From contig PLCM01000018.1 of NCBI GenBank assembly GCA_003134765.1, forward strand, positions 1-64,000: a stretch of 64,000 nt of DNA. The letters run 5' to 3'. Each line of letters begins with the position of its first letter. Position 1 is the stretch's first letter. The stretch is from Spartobacteria bacterium (GTDB lineage Bacteria; Verrucomicrobiota; Verrucomicrobiia; Chthoniobacterales; UBA10450). Below, one piece after another: positions 42,910-53,265 of this stretch. The notes under the pieces were generated by a model, which did no database searches, had not been told where the DNA came from, and saw only the letters and a list, made by a program, of their open reading frames with translations. The position numbers were made by a program, and so were the translations under genes.

Positions 42910-45375
42910 ATGATGACCGACATTCGCTACGGACTGCGCCAGCTCATCAAGCATCCGGCCTTCACCCTCGTTGCCGTGCTCACGCTCGCGCTCGGGATCG
43001 GCGCCAACACAGCCATCTTCAGCGTCGTCAATGCGGTTTTGCTGAAGCCGCTGCCGTTTCCGGCGCCGGACGAGCTGGTCGCCATCGGCGGCATCGATCT
43101 CACCGAAACGGTTTCGCCGCCCAAGCTCTCTTCCATGTGCTATCCGGACTTCTTCGATATCCGCGACCAGAACCGCAGCTTCTCCAGCATGGCCATCTAT
43201 CGCGATCGCGCGCTTGCGCTCGTGGACGACCAGGAAACGCAAAGCGTTCGCGGACAAAAAGTGAGCGGCGAGTTCTTCGACGTGCTTGGCGTCAAGCCGA
43301 TCATGGGCCGCGGATTCGCGCGCGCGGATGAGCAGCCGGGCGGCGGCCCTGGCGGTTTCAAAGTCATTCTGAGTTTCGGATTCTGGCAGACCCATCTTGA
43401 TCGCGCACCCGAGGTGATCGGCCGCGTTCTCATGCTGGACGGGCGCCCGCACACGGTCATCGGAGTAATGCCGCAGGGATTCCAGTTCCCCATCCAAACA
43501 GACCCGATCGAGATGTACATCACGCTCGCCGAGGACGCGTCGACTCCTGATGGGACCACGCCTCAAACCCAGCAGCGCGGTGGCCACAGTCTGCTCGGAA
43601 TTGGGCGGCTCAAGCCCGGTGTTTCGCCGGCGCAGGCGAACGCCGAACTGCGCACGATCGCCGCGGCGCTGGAAAAAAAGTATCCGGAGACCAACACGAA
43701 ATGGGGCGCCGCCTTGCAACCGCTCCGTGATGAGCTGGTGGGCGATGTTCGCACCGCGCTCTTCGTTTTGTTTGGCGCGGTCGTTTGCCTACTGCTCATC
43801 GCGAACGCGAACGTCGCCAACCTCATGCTCGCGCGCGCGTCGGTGCGCGGCAAAGAGATCGCCCTGCGCGCGGCCCTCGGCGCCAGCCGCGCCCGGATCA
43901 TTCGCCAACTGCTGACCGAAAGCGTGCTCCTGGCCGGGATCGGCGGACTGCTTGGGTTGTTGATTGCGAAGTGGGGAACGGACGCGCTTGTCGCCGCCGT
44001 GCCGCAAAATATTCCGCGCGTGAGCACGATCCAATTGGATGGAGCGGTGCTCGCGTTCACGCTTTTGTTGTCGCTCGTCACCGGCATTGTTTTTGGTCTG
44101 GTTCCCGCATGGCAGGCGTCCCACGTCGATCTCAATACCGCGTTGAAATCCGGCATGCGCGGGGGCGGCGGGGCGGAGGGAAAGCATCGGGTTCGCAACC
44201 TCCTGGTCATGACGGAAGTGGCGCTCGCGTTGATCCTGCTCATTTGTGCCAGTCTTTTGATCCAAAGCTTTGCCCGCCTCGGCCGGGTCGATACGGGGAT
44301 GCGCACCGAGCATCTGTTCACGGCACGCATCGGGCTTCCGGTGGCCGCCTATCCAAAACCGGAAAACATCATCACGTTTGTCGACCAGCTCGTGCCGCGG
44401 CTCCGCGCGATTCCCGGCGTCGAATCGGTCACGACGACGTCGCCTTTGCCGCTGAGCGGGAGCAACAACGTCAGTTCATTCGACATCGAGGAAAATCCTG
44501 CGCCGGAAGGACAGCAGCCCGACAGCCCGACGCGGATCGTAGGTCCGGATTATTTTAAAACCATGGGCATTCCGGTTCGACAGGGACGCGGCTTCGAGCC
44601 GACCGATCAGTTCAAGTCGTTGCCCGTCGTGATCGTGAACGAACAATTCGTGCAGAAATTTTTTCCCGGCCAAAAAAATGTAGTTGGCAAGCACATCAAA
44701 CCGAGCTGGAGCGTTGGCGACGAGCATGCGCTGATGCGCACGATCGTCGGCGTCGTCGGCAACGTGAAACATCGGACGCTGAACATGGAGTTCACGCCGG
44801 AGGTTTATCTGTCGGCCTCGCAAATCCCGATGGATTCGATGTGGATTGTCGCCCGGACTAGCGTCTCGAATCCCGCGGCAATCACTTCCGCCGTGCGCAA
44901 CGAGCTCGCGGCGGTCGATCGCAACATCCCGCTGGTCCGGGTGCGAGTGTTTGACGAATATTTGGCGCGCGCGCTGGCCCGCCCCCGGTTTAACGCAATG
45001 CTCCTCTCGATCTTTGCCGGGACAGCGCTGCTCCTGACCGCGATCGGAATTTACGGGGTTATGGCCTATTCCGTTTCGCAGCGGACGAGTGAGATCGGAA
45101 TCCGGATCGCGCTCGGCGCGGAAAAAAATTCCATCTTTCGCCTCGTGGTCGGGCAGGCCATGGGGATCGTCGCGATCAGTCTGGGAGCCGGAATTCTCGG
45201 TGCGTTTGCCGCGACCCGATTGTTGAACAGCCTCCTCTTCGGAGTGGGCGCGTCCGATCCCGAGACGTTTATCGGGATTGTTCTCCTCGTTTCTGTGGTC
45301 GCGTTCATCGCCGCGTGGGTTCCGGCGCGACGCGCGATGAGGGTGGATCCGATTGTTGCCCTGCGGGCCGAATGA
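42910..45375 (+). CDS. ADOP-type ABC permease 5
   Basis: 821 residues from ATG 42910 ([20 protein letters not shown]); bases upstream are repeat. FtsX core [20 protein letters not shown] and second core [21 protein letters not shown]-terminus [12 protein letters not shown]. Nearest relative is permease 4 next door. Compared with it, the second periplasmic domain has changed most. A third 'ggggagcgc' element follows 24 bp after the stop. Confidence 0.92.
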   Translation: MMTDIRYGLRQLIKHPAFTLVAVLTLALGIGANTAIFSVVNAVLLKPLPFPAPDELVAIGGIDLTETVSPPKLSSMCYPDFFDIRDQNRSFSSMAIYRDRALALVDDQETQSVRGQKVSGEFFDVLGVKPIMGRGFARADEQPGGGPGGFKVILSFGFWQTHLDRAPEVIGRVLMLDGRPHTVIGVMPQGFQFPIQTDPIEMYITLAEDASTPDGTTPQTQQRGGHSLLGIGRLKPGVSPAQANAELRTIAAALEKKYPETNTKWGAALQPLRDELVGDVRTALFVLFGAVVCLLLIANANVANLMLARASVRGKEIALRAALGASRARIIRQLLTESVLLAGIGGLLGLLIAKWGTDALVAAVPQNIPRVSTIQLDGAVLAFTLLLSLVTGIVFGLVPAWQASHVDLNTALKSGMRGGGGAEGKHRVRNLLVMTEVALALILLICASLLIQSFARLGRVDTGMRTEHLFTARIGLPVAAYPKPENIITFVDQLVPRLRAIPGVESVTTTSPLPLSGSNNVSSFDIEENPAPEGQQPDSPTRIVGPDYFKTMGIPVRQGRGFEPTDQFKSLPVVIVNEQFVQKFFPGQKNVVGKHIKPSWSVGDEHALMRTIVGVVGNVKHRTLNMEFTPEVYLSASQIPMDSMWIVARTSVSNPAAITSAVRNELAAVDRNIPLVRVRVFDEYLARALARPRFNAMLLSIFAGTALLLTAIGIYGVMAYSVSQRTSEIGIRIALGAEKNSIFRLVVGQAMGIVAISLGAGILGAFAATRLLNSLLFGVGASDPETFIGIVLLVSVVAFIAAWVPARRAMRVDPIVALRAE

Positions 45376-45399
45376 GGATGGCGATCAGACGAATCGATT

Positions 45400-45524
45400 G
45401 GGGAGCGCACGCGCCCTCGCGTGCTGGCGATGGCGCCATCGCCATCGCGAACTTTGTCTCCAACAGGAAAAGACGGTCTCGGCGGGGGCGCCGAGACCGG
45501 CACGCGAGGGCGCGTGCGCTCCCC
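45400..45524. repeat. 'ggggagcgca' element, copy 3 (variant)
   Basis: Outer ends ggggagcgcacgcgccctcg / cgagggcgcgtgcgctcccc, near-perfect inverses over about 28 bp. Inner hairpins gatggcgccatc and ggtctcggcgggggcgccga. Same ends as the copies at 20432 and 40151 but different inner sequence. Ends 10 bp before the start of permease 6. Confidence 0.75.
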
Positions 45525-45534
45525 TGAGTTCAAC

Positions 45535-47988
45535 ATGCAAACTTTGCTTCAAGATATCCGTTACGCGTTTCGGATGATCGCGAAATCACCGGGCTTCGCC
45601 GCCCTGGCTGTGCTCGCGTTTGCGCTCGGGATCGGAGCGAACACCGCCATTTTCAGCGTGGTCAACGCGGTCCTTCTTCGGCCGTTGCCGTATCCGCATT
45701 CCGAACGGCTCATCAGCATCCGGGAAAGCACACCGACGTTTCCTTCCGGTTCCGTCAGTTACCTGAATTTTCTCGACTGGCGCGCCGCCCAACACAGCTT
45801 CACGGACCTGGCGCTTTTCTGGCGCGAATCCTACAATCTCTCGACCAGCAAAGGAGGGACAACGCCGGAGCGCGTCGGAGGCGGGCGGGTAACCGCAAAT
45901 TTCCTAACCGTCCTCGGAATGACGCCGGAGCTCGGCCGCGATTTCATCGAGGCCGACGATGTTCCGCACGGCGCGAAAGTCGCGCTCATCAGCGACAAAA
46001 TGTGGCGCCACCGGTTTGGCGGATCGCGCGAAGTTCTCGGCCAGCAGATTCTGGTCGACGGCGTTTCGCACGAAATCATTGGAGTGTTGCCATCCGCGGT
46101 CCGTCTCCCGCGGCTCGCTGAAATCTATGTCCCGCTGGGTGATGTCAGGACCGAGCCGGCGGTTCTTCTGCGCGACAATCACCCCGGATTCGGCGCGCTC
46201 GGGCGATTGAAACCAGGCGTCTCTCTCGAACAGGCCCGCGCCGATCTCGAGACGATTGCGGTTGCGCTCGAGAAGAAATATCCGGAATCAAACACCGGCC
46301 GCAGGATCACGACGCAACTGCTTTTGGAATCGTCCGTCGGCACTTACCGGCAAAGCCTTTATCTGTTGCTCGGTGCGGTCGCGTGCGTGCTGCTGATCGC
46401 CTGCGCGAACGTGGCGAACCTGCAACTGGCCCGCATGCTGGCGCGCGGAAAAGAGCTGGCGGTGCGGAGCGCGCTCGGCGCGAGTGGCTGGCGACTGACG
46501 CGGCAGGTCCTCACCGAAAGCGCCGTCCTCGCCTTGCTCGGTGCAGTTGCCGGAGTGCTTCTGGCGATCTGGAGCCTCGACGCGATCCTCGCCCTCAGTC
46601 CGGCGACGGTTCCCCGTTTCCAGGAGACCCGGATCGACCTTGCCGCGCTCGGATTCACCGTCGCCGTCGCGATCATCTCCGGCGTGCTCGTGGGGATCTG
46701 GCCGGCCTGGCGCATTTCGAAAAGCAGCTCGCTCGCGCTCGCCTTGCACGAGAGCGCGCGTGGGAGCAGCGATGGCCTGAACAAGCAACGCGCGCGGGCA
46801 GGATTGGTCGTCACGCAGGTCGCGCTCGCGGTCGTCCTGCTGGCGGCCGGCGGATTGATGCTGAAAAGCTTCTGGCGCGCGCAACAGGCGCCGCTCGGCT
46901 TTGAACCGCGCGGCATTCTTACCCTGAGCATCGCCTTGCCGCGGGCGCGTTACGACAAGGAGGAAAAGATCAACGCCTTCTATGATCGATTGCTCGCCAG
47001 AGTTTCCGCGCTTCCATCGGTCACCGGCGCCACCATCGGCGTCAATGTACCCTTCGACGATAACGAGTGGGACAGCTCTTTTCACATTACCGGTACGCCG
47101 CCCCATAAACTCGGCCAGGAGCCATCCGCGGAATTGAACATGATTTCGCCCGATTATTTTCGCGTCATGGGAATGCCGATCCTGCGCGGGCGCGCCTTTG
47201 GGCCCGAAGATGCGGCGGAAAAGCCGGGCACCGTGATTATCGATGAAAGTTTGGCAACCCGCTTTTTCCCGAACCAGGATCCGATTGGGAAACAGCTGGA
47301 TAATAACCAGACGCTCAAGCCGAATCCGCCACCCCTGACAATTATCGGGATCGTGCCGCGCACGAGGAACGAGGCTCCGGGCGAAGACAACGTCGAGAAA
47401 CTCAATTTTCCGCAGATCTATCTTCCGTTTGCGCAGTTTTCGAATGAAGACGTGATCTTGCTGGTCCGCGTCGCCTCGGGTGATCCTCTGGCGCTGTCCG
47501 CGGCGGTGAAGCGAGAAGTGGAGGCGATTGATCCCAATCAGCCGGTCTCGGCGATTTCCACGATGGAAAAAAATATCGGTGCGAGCCTGGCAGCGCGGCG
47601 CCTGACGATGACCTTGCTCGGGTCGTTCGCCGGTCTCGCTCTCGTGCTCGCGAGTGTTGGGATTTACGGCGTGATGGCGCTGAGCACGACTCAGCGAACG
47701 CGTGAGATGGGAATCCGTTTCGCGCTCGGTGCGAGCCGAGCAGATGTGCTGAAGCTCGTTCTCGGCAAAGGAATTTCGCTGATCGGTGTTGGCTTGGGCG
47801 CTGGATTGATCGGGGCATTCGCGGCGAGTCGCGCGCTCAATAGCTTGCTCTACGGAGTGGGTGCGCTCGATGCGGTCGCCTTAATTGGAGCACTGGTCAC
47901 GCTCGCCGTGGTCGCGTTCATCGCCTGCTATCTGCCCGCCCGCCGGGCGAGCCTGGTAAATCCGATCGAAGCATTGCGGACGGAGTAA
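45535..47988 (+). CDS. ADOP-type ABC permease 6
   Basis: 817 residues from ATG 45535; the frame stays open upstream through a palindromic element. N-terminus [20 protein letters not shown]; FtsX core [21 protein letters not shown]-terminus [12 protein letters not shown]. The first periplasmic domain diverges from the others ([20 protein letters not shown]). Last gene of the array; two repeats follow, and the next gene has its own GTG start 212 bp on. Confidence 0.92.
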   Translation: MQTLLQDIRYAFRMIAKSPGFAALAVLAFALGIGANTAIFSVVNAVLLRPLPYPHSERLISIRESTPTFPSGSVSYLNFLDWRAAQHSFTDLALFWRESYNLSTSKGGTTPERVGGGRVTANFLTVLGMTPELGRDFIEADDVPHGAKVALISDKMWRHRFGGSREVLGQQILVDGVSHEIIGVLPSAVRLPRLAEIYVPLGDVRTEPAVLLRDNHPGFGALGRLKPGVSLEQARADLETIAVALEKKYPESNTGRRITTQLLLESSVGTYRQSLYLLLGAVACVLLIACANVANLQLARMLARGKELAVRSALGASGWRLTRQVLTESAVLALLGAVAGVLLAIWSLDAILALSPATVPRFQETRIDLAALGFTVAVAIISGVLVGIWPAWRISKSSSLALALHESARGSSDGLNKQRARAGLVVTQVALAVVLLAAGGLMLKSFWRAQQAPLGFEPRGILTLSIALPRARYDKEEKINAFYDRLLARVSALPSVTGATIGVNVPFDDNEWDSSFHITGTPPHKLGQEPSAELNMISPDYFRVMGMPILRGRAFGPEDAAEKPGTVIIDESLATRFFPNQDPIGKQLDNNQTLKPNPPPLTIIGIVPRTRNEAPGEDNVEKLNFPQIYLPFAQFSNEDVILLVRVASGDPLALSAAVKREVEAIDPNQPVSAISTMEKNIGASLAARRLTMTLLGSFAGLALVLASVGIYGVMALSTTQRTREMGIRFALGASRADVLKLVLGKGISLIGVGLGAGLIGAFAASRALNSLLYGVGALDAVALIGALVTLAVVAFIACYLPARRASLVNPIEALRTE

Positions 47989-47991
47989 GCG

Positions 47992-48060
47992 CTGGAGCCG
48001 GCACGCCCTCGTGCCGGTCGGTTGCCGCGCCGAACAACGGCCTGAGGGCAGGCCGTCTCC
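47992..48060. repeat. Palindromic 'ctggagccggcacg' element
   Basis: Hairpins ccggcacgccctcgtgccgg and ggcctgagggcaggcc between short inverted ends (ctggag / tctcc). First 70 bp after the permease array. Confidence 0.55.
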
Positions 48061-48098
48061 AAGGGGGCTACAGCTTGATGCTGGAAACGCCAACCCTC

Positions 48099-48180
48099 GT
48101 CATCCCGAGCGAAGTCGAGGGATCCCGGGTTGCCGCCTTTGAGGTTTCATCACGGATCCCTCGACGTTGCTCGGGATGAC
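48099..48180. repeat. 'gtcatcccgagcg-cgagggatccc' element, copy 4
   Basis: gtcatcccgagcgaagtcga...ggatccctcgacgttgctcg...gatgac. Lies 20 bp upstream of the FAD/Fe-S oxidoreductase start, so it must be transcribed as part of that leader unless the promoter is inside it. Confidence 0.8.
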
Positions 48181-48200
48181 GGTAATTTCAGTGGGATCTT

Positions 48201-51098
48201 GTGACTTCGACGCAGCACAAAAGCATCGCCGCCGCTAATTGCGAAGTCGCGTTCGACGATCTGACGCGACAACTTTACGCAACCGACGCGTCGCTTTATC
48301 AACTAGAGCCGGCTGCGGTTGCATTTCCGCGCAATGCCCAACAGGCCAGCTCCATCATCGCGGCGGCGGCCGATGCGGGTGTGCCGGTCACGCCGCGCGG
48401 TGCCGGCAGCGGTCTTTCCGGTGGTGCGATCGGCGATGGATTGATCGTCGAATTCTCGCGTTACAACCGGCAGATCACCGACCTGAATCTGGAGGCCCGG
48501 ACGGTCCGGACCGGCGCCGGGGTTGTGCTCGATCAACTCAACGCCTTTCTCAAGCCGCACGGATTTTGTTTCGGCCCCGATGTTGCCACGAGCTCGCGCG
48601 CCACCATCGGTGGCATGATCGCAAACGATTCTTCCGGCGCGCGCGTTCCAGTCTACGGCACTACCGCGGACCACGTCGTCTCGCAGGAACTGGTGATGGC
48701 GGACGGATCCATTCATCAAATCGGTCCGGAGCACGAGACGTTGCGCGCGCAGCGGGAAGTGATCGCGAATCTGGTTTCGGCGCATGCCGACGAAATCGCC
48801 GAGTGGATGCCGCCGGGGTTGGAGAAACGCTGGTCCGGCTATGCGCTGGCGCGCTGGCTCCGCGACCCCGGCAATCTCAACAACATGCTGTGCGGGAGCG
48901 AGGGTACGCTCGCCGCGATTTTCTCCGCGGAATTGAAGATTGTTCCGCTCCCGCGCGAGAAGGGACTCGGCCTCGTCTTTTTCGCCTCCGTTGCGGAAGC
49001 GATGCAGGCGACGGTCGAGTTGCTCGAGCTGAAACCATCCGCGATCGAACACATTGACCGGCCGTTGTTCGATCAAACAAAAGGGCAACTGAATTTCGAA
49101 GCGGCGCGACAATTACTCGAGCTCGATCACAAGTCGTGTGAGTCGATTTTGATCGTCGAGTTTTACGACGACGTCGCGGAGCGTCTGGCCCTCCTGGCAG
49201 CGAAGCGTCTTGGGTTGCGCACGACCATTTGCACGAAGGCAACCGAGATGAATCTCGTCTGGTCGCTCCGCAAAGCCGGCCTTTCGCTTCTTACGGGACG
49301 GAAAGGCGCTGCGAAGCCCGTCGCATTCATTGAGGATGCCGCCGTTCGGCCGGCGCAATTGCCCGCCTATGTCGCCGGTCTCCAATCGATCATGCGCCCG
49401 CTTGATCTCGAGGTCTGCTACTACGGCCACGCCGCGACCGGCTTGTTGCACGTGCGGCCGGTCCTCGATCTCCATACGGCCGGCGATCTGCGCAAGTATC
49501 GTCAGGTCGCGGACCAGGTCTCGGCGCTCGTCAGGCAATTCAAGGGATCGCTGGCTGCCGAACACGGCGTCGGCATGGCACGGACCGAGTACATGGCGGA
49601 ACAGGTTGGCGACGAGTTGCTCGGTGTAATGAGGCAGATCAAGCAGCTCTTCGACCCGCGGAACCTCTTCAACCCAGGAAAGATTTTTAGCGACGGCCGT
49701 TTCAAGGTGGACAATCACCTCCGGGTGGAATCGGAAACACGACTGCGCCTTTCGTTCGAGCCGGCGCTTGCCTTCGCGTTCAAGGACGAATCGTTCATTG
49801 GGAATCTCGAGCAATGCAACGGCTGCGGTGGCTGTCGCAAGGATGCCCCCACCATGTGCCCGACGTTTCTTGCAACCGGAGAGGAGTATATGTCCACCCG
49901 GGGCAGGGCGAATGCGATCCGGGCCGCGCTGGAACTGCGGTTTCACGACGATCCGTTACGCTCAGAAGAGCTCGACGCCGCGCTCAGTAATTGCCTGTCG
50001 TGCAAAGCATGCACGGTCGAGTGCCCATCGAACGTAAACCTGGCGCTGCTCAAAGCGGAGCTGATGCACGCGCGCCATCGCCGCGACGGCTTGCCGTTGC
50101 GCGAGCGAATCCTGAGCAATGTCGATTTGTTAGGCCGGCTCGGTTGCGTGATGCCGGCGCTCGCGAATGCCAGTCTCGATTCGCCGATGATCCGGCGTCT
50201 GATGCGAAAGGCGTTTGGTCTTACCGACAAGCGTCCGTTGCCGCATTACACGAAACAGCGCTTCGATCGCTGGTTTCAAAAGCACGAGGTAGGGACGCCG
50301 CGCTGCGGCGTCCGGTCAGCGCAGCGCGCCGACCCTACCAATCGTGGCGACGTGATCCTCTGGGACGATACCTTTGTCCGCTATCACGAACCGCATATCG
50401 GGATCGCCGCGGTCAAGGTCCTCGAGGCTCTTGGCTTTGACGTTTCACTCGTCAAACACCGAAAATGCTGCGGTCGTCCCGCCTTCAGCCAGGGAAATCT
50501 GGAAGCGGCGCGCGAGATGGGGCGGCATAATCTCGATCTGCTTCGCGGTACGAACACCGACACGCCGATCCTGTTTCTCGAACCGTCGTGCTACTCCATG
50601 TTCGTCGAGGATTACCGCGAACTGAAATTGCCCGATACGGATGGGATCGCGCGCCGCTGCCATCTCTTCGAGCAATTCGTCGAAGAGCTGCTCGAACGCG
50701 AACCGGATGCGTTGCGTTTCAATGGCCGGCCCGGCCACGTCGCGATCCACGCCCATTGCCACGCGAAGTCGCTCGTCAAAACGGGTTTCATGGCAAAGCT
50801 CGCGGCGCGTTTGCCCGGAAGAACGGCGACCGTGCTCGACACCGGCTGCTGCGGCATGGCCGGCGCTTTCGGCGCGCTCGAATCGAAGTATGAGCTCTCG
50901 CTGAAGGTCGCGGCTCCGTTGGTGCAACAAGTTGGCGCTCAACCGCCGGGTAGCGTCATTGTCGCGTCGGGAACCAGTTGCCGCCACCAACTGGAACATC
51001 TCACGACGGTTCAACCTAAACACATGGCGGAGCTGCTGGCGGACGCGATCGCGCAAAATGGCGCGGAGCCGTATCCGCAAGAACAAGGCGACCGATAG
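48201..51098 (+). CDS. FAD-linked / 4Fe-4S oxidoreductase, GlcD-GlcF fusion type (D-lactate/glycolate dehydrogenase-like)
   Basis: 965 residues from a GTG. FAD-binding domain, PCMH type (PVTPRGAGSGLSGGAIGDG near 57-75, ATIGGMIANDSSGARVPVYG), then the C-terminal FAD-oxidase lobe ending AEHGVGMARTEYM. Two 4Fe-4S clusters: C539-x2-C542-x2-C545 with CP downstream, and C598-x2-C601-x2-C604-x3-CP. Then two CCG domains (KHRKCCGRP, TGCCGMAG), as in GlcF. It would oxidise a 2-hydroxy acid and pass electrons to the membrane pool. Unusual: residues 697-713 (GTPRCGVRSAQRADPT within them) are encoded by an in-frame copy of an intergenic palindromic element. Confidence 0.9.
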   Translation: MTSTQHKSIAAANCEVAFDDLTRQLYATDASLYQLEPAAVAFPRNAQQASSIIAAAADAGVPVTPRGAGSGLSGGAIGDGLIVEFSRYNRQITDLNLEARTVRTGAGVVLDQLNAFLKPHGFCFGPDVATSSRATIGGMIANDSSGARVPVYGTTADHVVSQELVMADGSIHQIGPEHETLRAQREVIANLVSAHADEIAEWMPPGLEKRWSGYALARWLRDPGNLNNMLCGSEGTLAAIFSAELKIVPLPREKGLGLVFFASVAEAMQATVELLELKPSAIEHIDRPLFDQTKGQLNFEAARQLLELDHKSCESILIVEFYDDVAERLALLAAKRLGLRTTICTKATEMNLVWSLRKAGLSLLTGRKGAAKPVAFIEDAAVRPAQLPAYVAGLQSIMRPLDLEVCYYGHAATGLLHVRPVLDLHTAGDLRKYRQVADQVSALVRQFKGSLAAEHGVGMARTEYMAEQVGDELLGVMRQIKQLFDPRNLFNPGKIFSDGRFKVDNHLRVESETRLRLSFEPALAFAFKDESFIGNLEQCNGCGGCRKDAPTMCPTFLATGEEYMSTRGRANAIRAALELRFHDDPLRSEELDAALSNCLSCKACTVECPSNVNLALLKAELMHARHRRDGLPLRERILSNVDLLGRLGCVMPALANASLDSPMIRRLMRKAFGLTDKRPLPHYTKQRFDRWFQKHEVGTPRCGVRSAQRADPTNRGDVILWDDTFVRYHEPHIGIAAVKVLEALGFDVSLVKHRKCCGRPAFSQGNLEAAREMGRHNLDLLRGTNTDTPILFLEPSCYSMFVEDYRELKLPDTDGIARRCHLFEQFVEELLEREPDALRFNGRPGHVAIHAHCHAKSLVKTGFMAKLAARLPGRTATVLDTGCCGMAGAFGALESKYELSLKVAAPLVQQVGAQPPGSVIVASGTSCRHQLEHLTTVQPKHMAELLADAIAQNGAEPYPQEQGDR
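50288..50339. repeat. 52-bp 'ggtaggg' palindromic element inside a coding sequence
   Basis: Begins ggtagggacgccgcgctgcg and ends cagcgcgccgaccctacc. Its reverse complement matches the two arms of the intergenic element at 58886-58911 and 58946-58971 at 51 of 52 positions, with only the 34-base centre of that copy missing. No stop is created and the gene frame continues, so it adds 17 residues in the linker before GDVILWDDTF. Confidence 0.9.
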
Positions 51099-51148
51099 CG
51101 TCCCGACAAACGATGATTTGGAGCGACGGAAGTATCCTCCGCCCCCTT

Positions 51149-53242
51149 ATGAAACGCGCGCTTTTCGAATTTCTCTGTGGCCTGGCGTTTGTCCTGCTTC
51201 CGGCTCCTGCCCTGCCCGCGGAAACCAGCGCGCCTGGCTCGGCCGAGCACATTTCGTGGTCCGCGGAAGACGACGCCGCGAGTAATAAACCCGACAGTTC
51301 GCCTACGTCGGATCGCGTGGCCGTCTCACCCAGCGCGATTGTTTCAACCCGGAGCAGTTTTGTCGCTCAATGGAATCCGTTAAGCGGAGCGACCAGATAC
51401 CGGCTCGATGTTTCGATCTCCCCTTCGTTCGATAGTTACGTAACGGGCTATAACGGCCTGGAAGTAGGACCGGCAACCTGGCGCCTCATCACAGGCTTAA
51501 GTCCGGGCAAGACCTACTACTATCGCGTGACGGGAATTAGCGAAACCGATTCCACCACCAACTCTAATGTCATGACCGGCACTACCGTCACTGGCTCGGG
51601 CCTTGTTATTGGTCCGACCTTTGACGTCTCGATTACAAACAACCCAAACGCGGCGGCCATCGAAGCCATGATCAATCGGGCGATCGCCATTTATGAATCG
51701 CTGTTCTCCGATCCGGTCACCGTTTTCATTCTCTTTCGTTACTCGACTACGAGACCTAACGGCACGGCCATAGGATCCACCAACCAAATCGCGCTAAGTA
51801 ACTACGTAATTTATTCGCCCTCGTGGAGCACCTACATCGGCTCCTTGCGGGCAGATGCGAAGACCGCGAATGACGCCACCGCTAATGCCAGCCTTCCGCC
51901 AAATCCGTTGTCCGCGAATATAGTTCCCTCGAGTGCAAATGGACGCGCGTTAGGTAGCGACACGCCGCCGGCGATGTTCGCCGATTCCACAGTCGGCGAC
52001 GGTGGACCTTATGATGGCATCGTCACGCTCAATTCCGGAGCGCCCTTTCAGTTCGTCCGCCCGCCGAATAGCAGTAACTATGATGCACAAACCGCAGTCG
52101 AGCACGAGATCGACGAGGTCCTCGGTCTTGGGTCGCGGCTGAACACTTCCAGCAGCAACGTTCGGTCCCAGGACCTGTTCAGTTGGTCCTCTTCCGGAGT
52201 CAGGAATATCAGCACCTCCGGTACTCGCGACTTTTCGATCGACGGCGGAAACACGCCCATCATCAATTTCAATCAGACAGCAAATTTCGATTTTGGTGAC
52301 TGGCAAAGCGAACCCTGTCCGCAGTCGAATCCTTCTGTGCAAAATGCCTTTGGTTGCCATGGCCAGGCAGCGGATATAAGCCAGACATCGCCCGAAGGAA
52401 CCAATCTGGATGTAATTGGTTACGACCTGGTGCCTCCACCAACAGGACAGTTACTTAACATTTCCACTCGCATGGAAGTGCTCCAGGGAGACGAGGTGCT
52501 GATCGGCGGATTCATTGTCACCGGCAGCGATCCGAAGAAAGTTATCGTGCGAGGAATCGGTCCTTCGCTTCCCGTCAACGGGCCCCTGGCTGATCCGACG
52601 TTGGAGTTGCATCAGGGCAACGCAACCTTGGCTACTAATGACAACTGGAAGATCAACGACCAGACCGGCCAATCACAGGAAGCTGAAATTCAGGCGACGA
52701 CCATCCCGCCGAAGAACGATTTGGAGTCAGCTATCGTCGCCACGCTCAACCCCGGCTCTTACACGGCGGTGTTGGCGGGCAAGAATGGAGGGACCGGCAT
52801 TGGCCTGGTCGAGGTTTACGACCTGGCGCAGGGCGCGAATTCCAAACTGGCGAATATCAGCTCGCGTGGATTCGTGGATGCCGGCGACAACGTCATGATT
52901 GGTGGACTTATCGCCGGCGGGCCGAGCGGCGGTAGCGTACGAGTGCTCGTGCGCGCGATAGGACCTTCCTTGACGAATTCTGGTGTCGCGGGCGCGTTAG
53001 GCGATCCGACCCTGGAACTGCACGATGGAAACGGAACGACGATCGCCAGCAACGATAACTGGAAAACGCGTCCCGACGGAAGCAGCCAGCAGACAGAGAT
53101 CGAAGGCACCGGCATTCCGCCCTCGAACGATTTGGAATCGGCCCTCGTGCGATTGCTGTCGCCTGGCAACTACACCGCCGTCGTGCGCGGAGTGAATGGC
53201 ACGACCGGAGTTGGGCTAGTTGAGGCTTACAATCTGCAGTAG
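51149..53242 (+). CDS. Secreted metalloprotease-like protein with FN3 and two IGPSL repeats
   Basis: 697 residues from ATG 51149. Signal peptide (FEFLCGLAFVLLPAPALPAE). A fibronectin type III-like domain (about 55-145; FVAQWNPLSGATRYRLDV) is followed by a protease-like domain with EHEIDEVLGLGS (about residue 305), a variant of the HExxH zinc motif in which the second His is Glu. Two 125-residue C-terminal repeats follow, each with GGFIV/GGLIA, VRGIGPSL/VRAIGPSL, NDNWK, NDLESA and GLVEVYDL/GLVEAYNL. These repeats are frequent in secreted Verrucomicrobiota proteins. An orphan single repeat is at 60471. Confidence 0.85.
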   Translation: MKRALFEFLCGLAFVLLPAPALPAETSAPGSAEHISWSAEDDAASNKPDSSPTSDRVAVSPSAIVSTRSSFVAQWNPLSGATRYRLDVSISPSFDSYVTGYNGLEVGPATWRLITGLSPGKTYYYRVTGISETDSTTNSNVMTGTTVTGSGLVIGPTFDVSITNNPNAAAIEAMINRAIAIYESLFSDPVTVFILFRYSTTRPNGTAIGSTNQIALSNYVIYSPSWSTYIGSLRADAKTANDATANASLPPNPLSANIVPSSANGRALGSDTPPAMFADSTVGDGGPYDGIVTLNSGAPFQFVRPPNSSNYDAQTAVEHEIDEVLGLGSRLNTSSSNVRSQDLFSWSSSGVRNISTSGTRDFSIDGGNTPIINFNQTANFDFGDWQSEPCPQSNPSVQNAFGCHGQAADISQTSPEGTNLDVIGYDLVPPPTGQLLNISTRMEVLQGDEVLIGGFIVTGSDPKKVIVRGIGPSLPVNGPLADPTLELHQGNATLATNDNWKINDQTGQSQEAEIQATTIPPKNDLESAIVATLNPGSYTAVLAGKNGGTGIGLVEVYDLAQGANSKLANISSRGFVDAGDNVMIGGLIAGGPSGGSVRVLVRAIGPSLTNSGVAGALGDPTLELHDGNGTTIASNDNWKTRPDGSSQQTEIEGTGIPPSNDLESALVRLLSPGNYTAVVRGVNGTTGVGLVEAYNLQ

Positions 53243-53265
53243 CGTCCGCGCCTTGTTTCCGCGAA

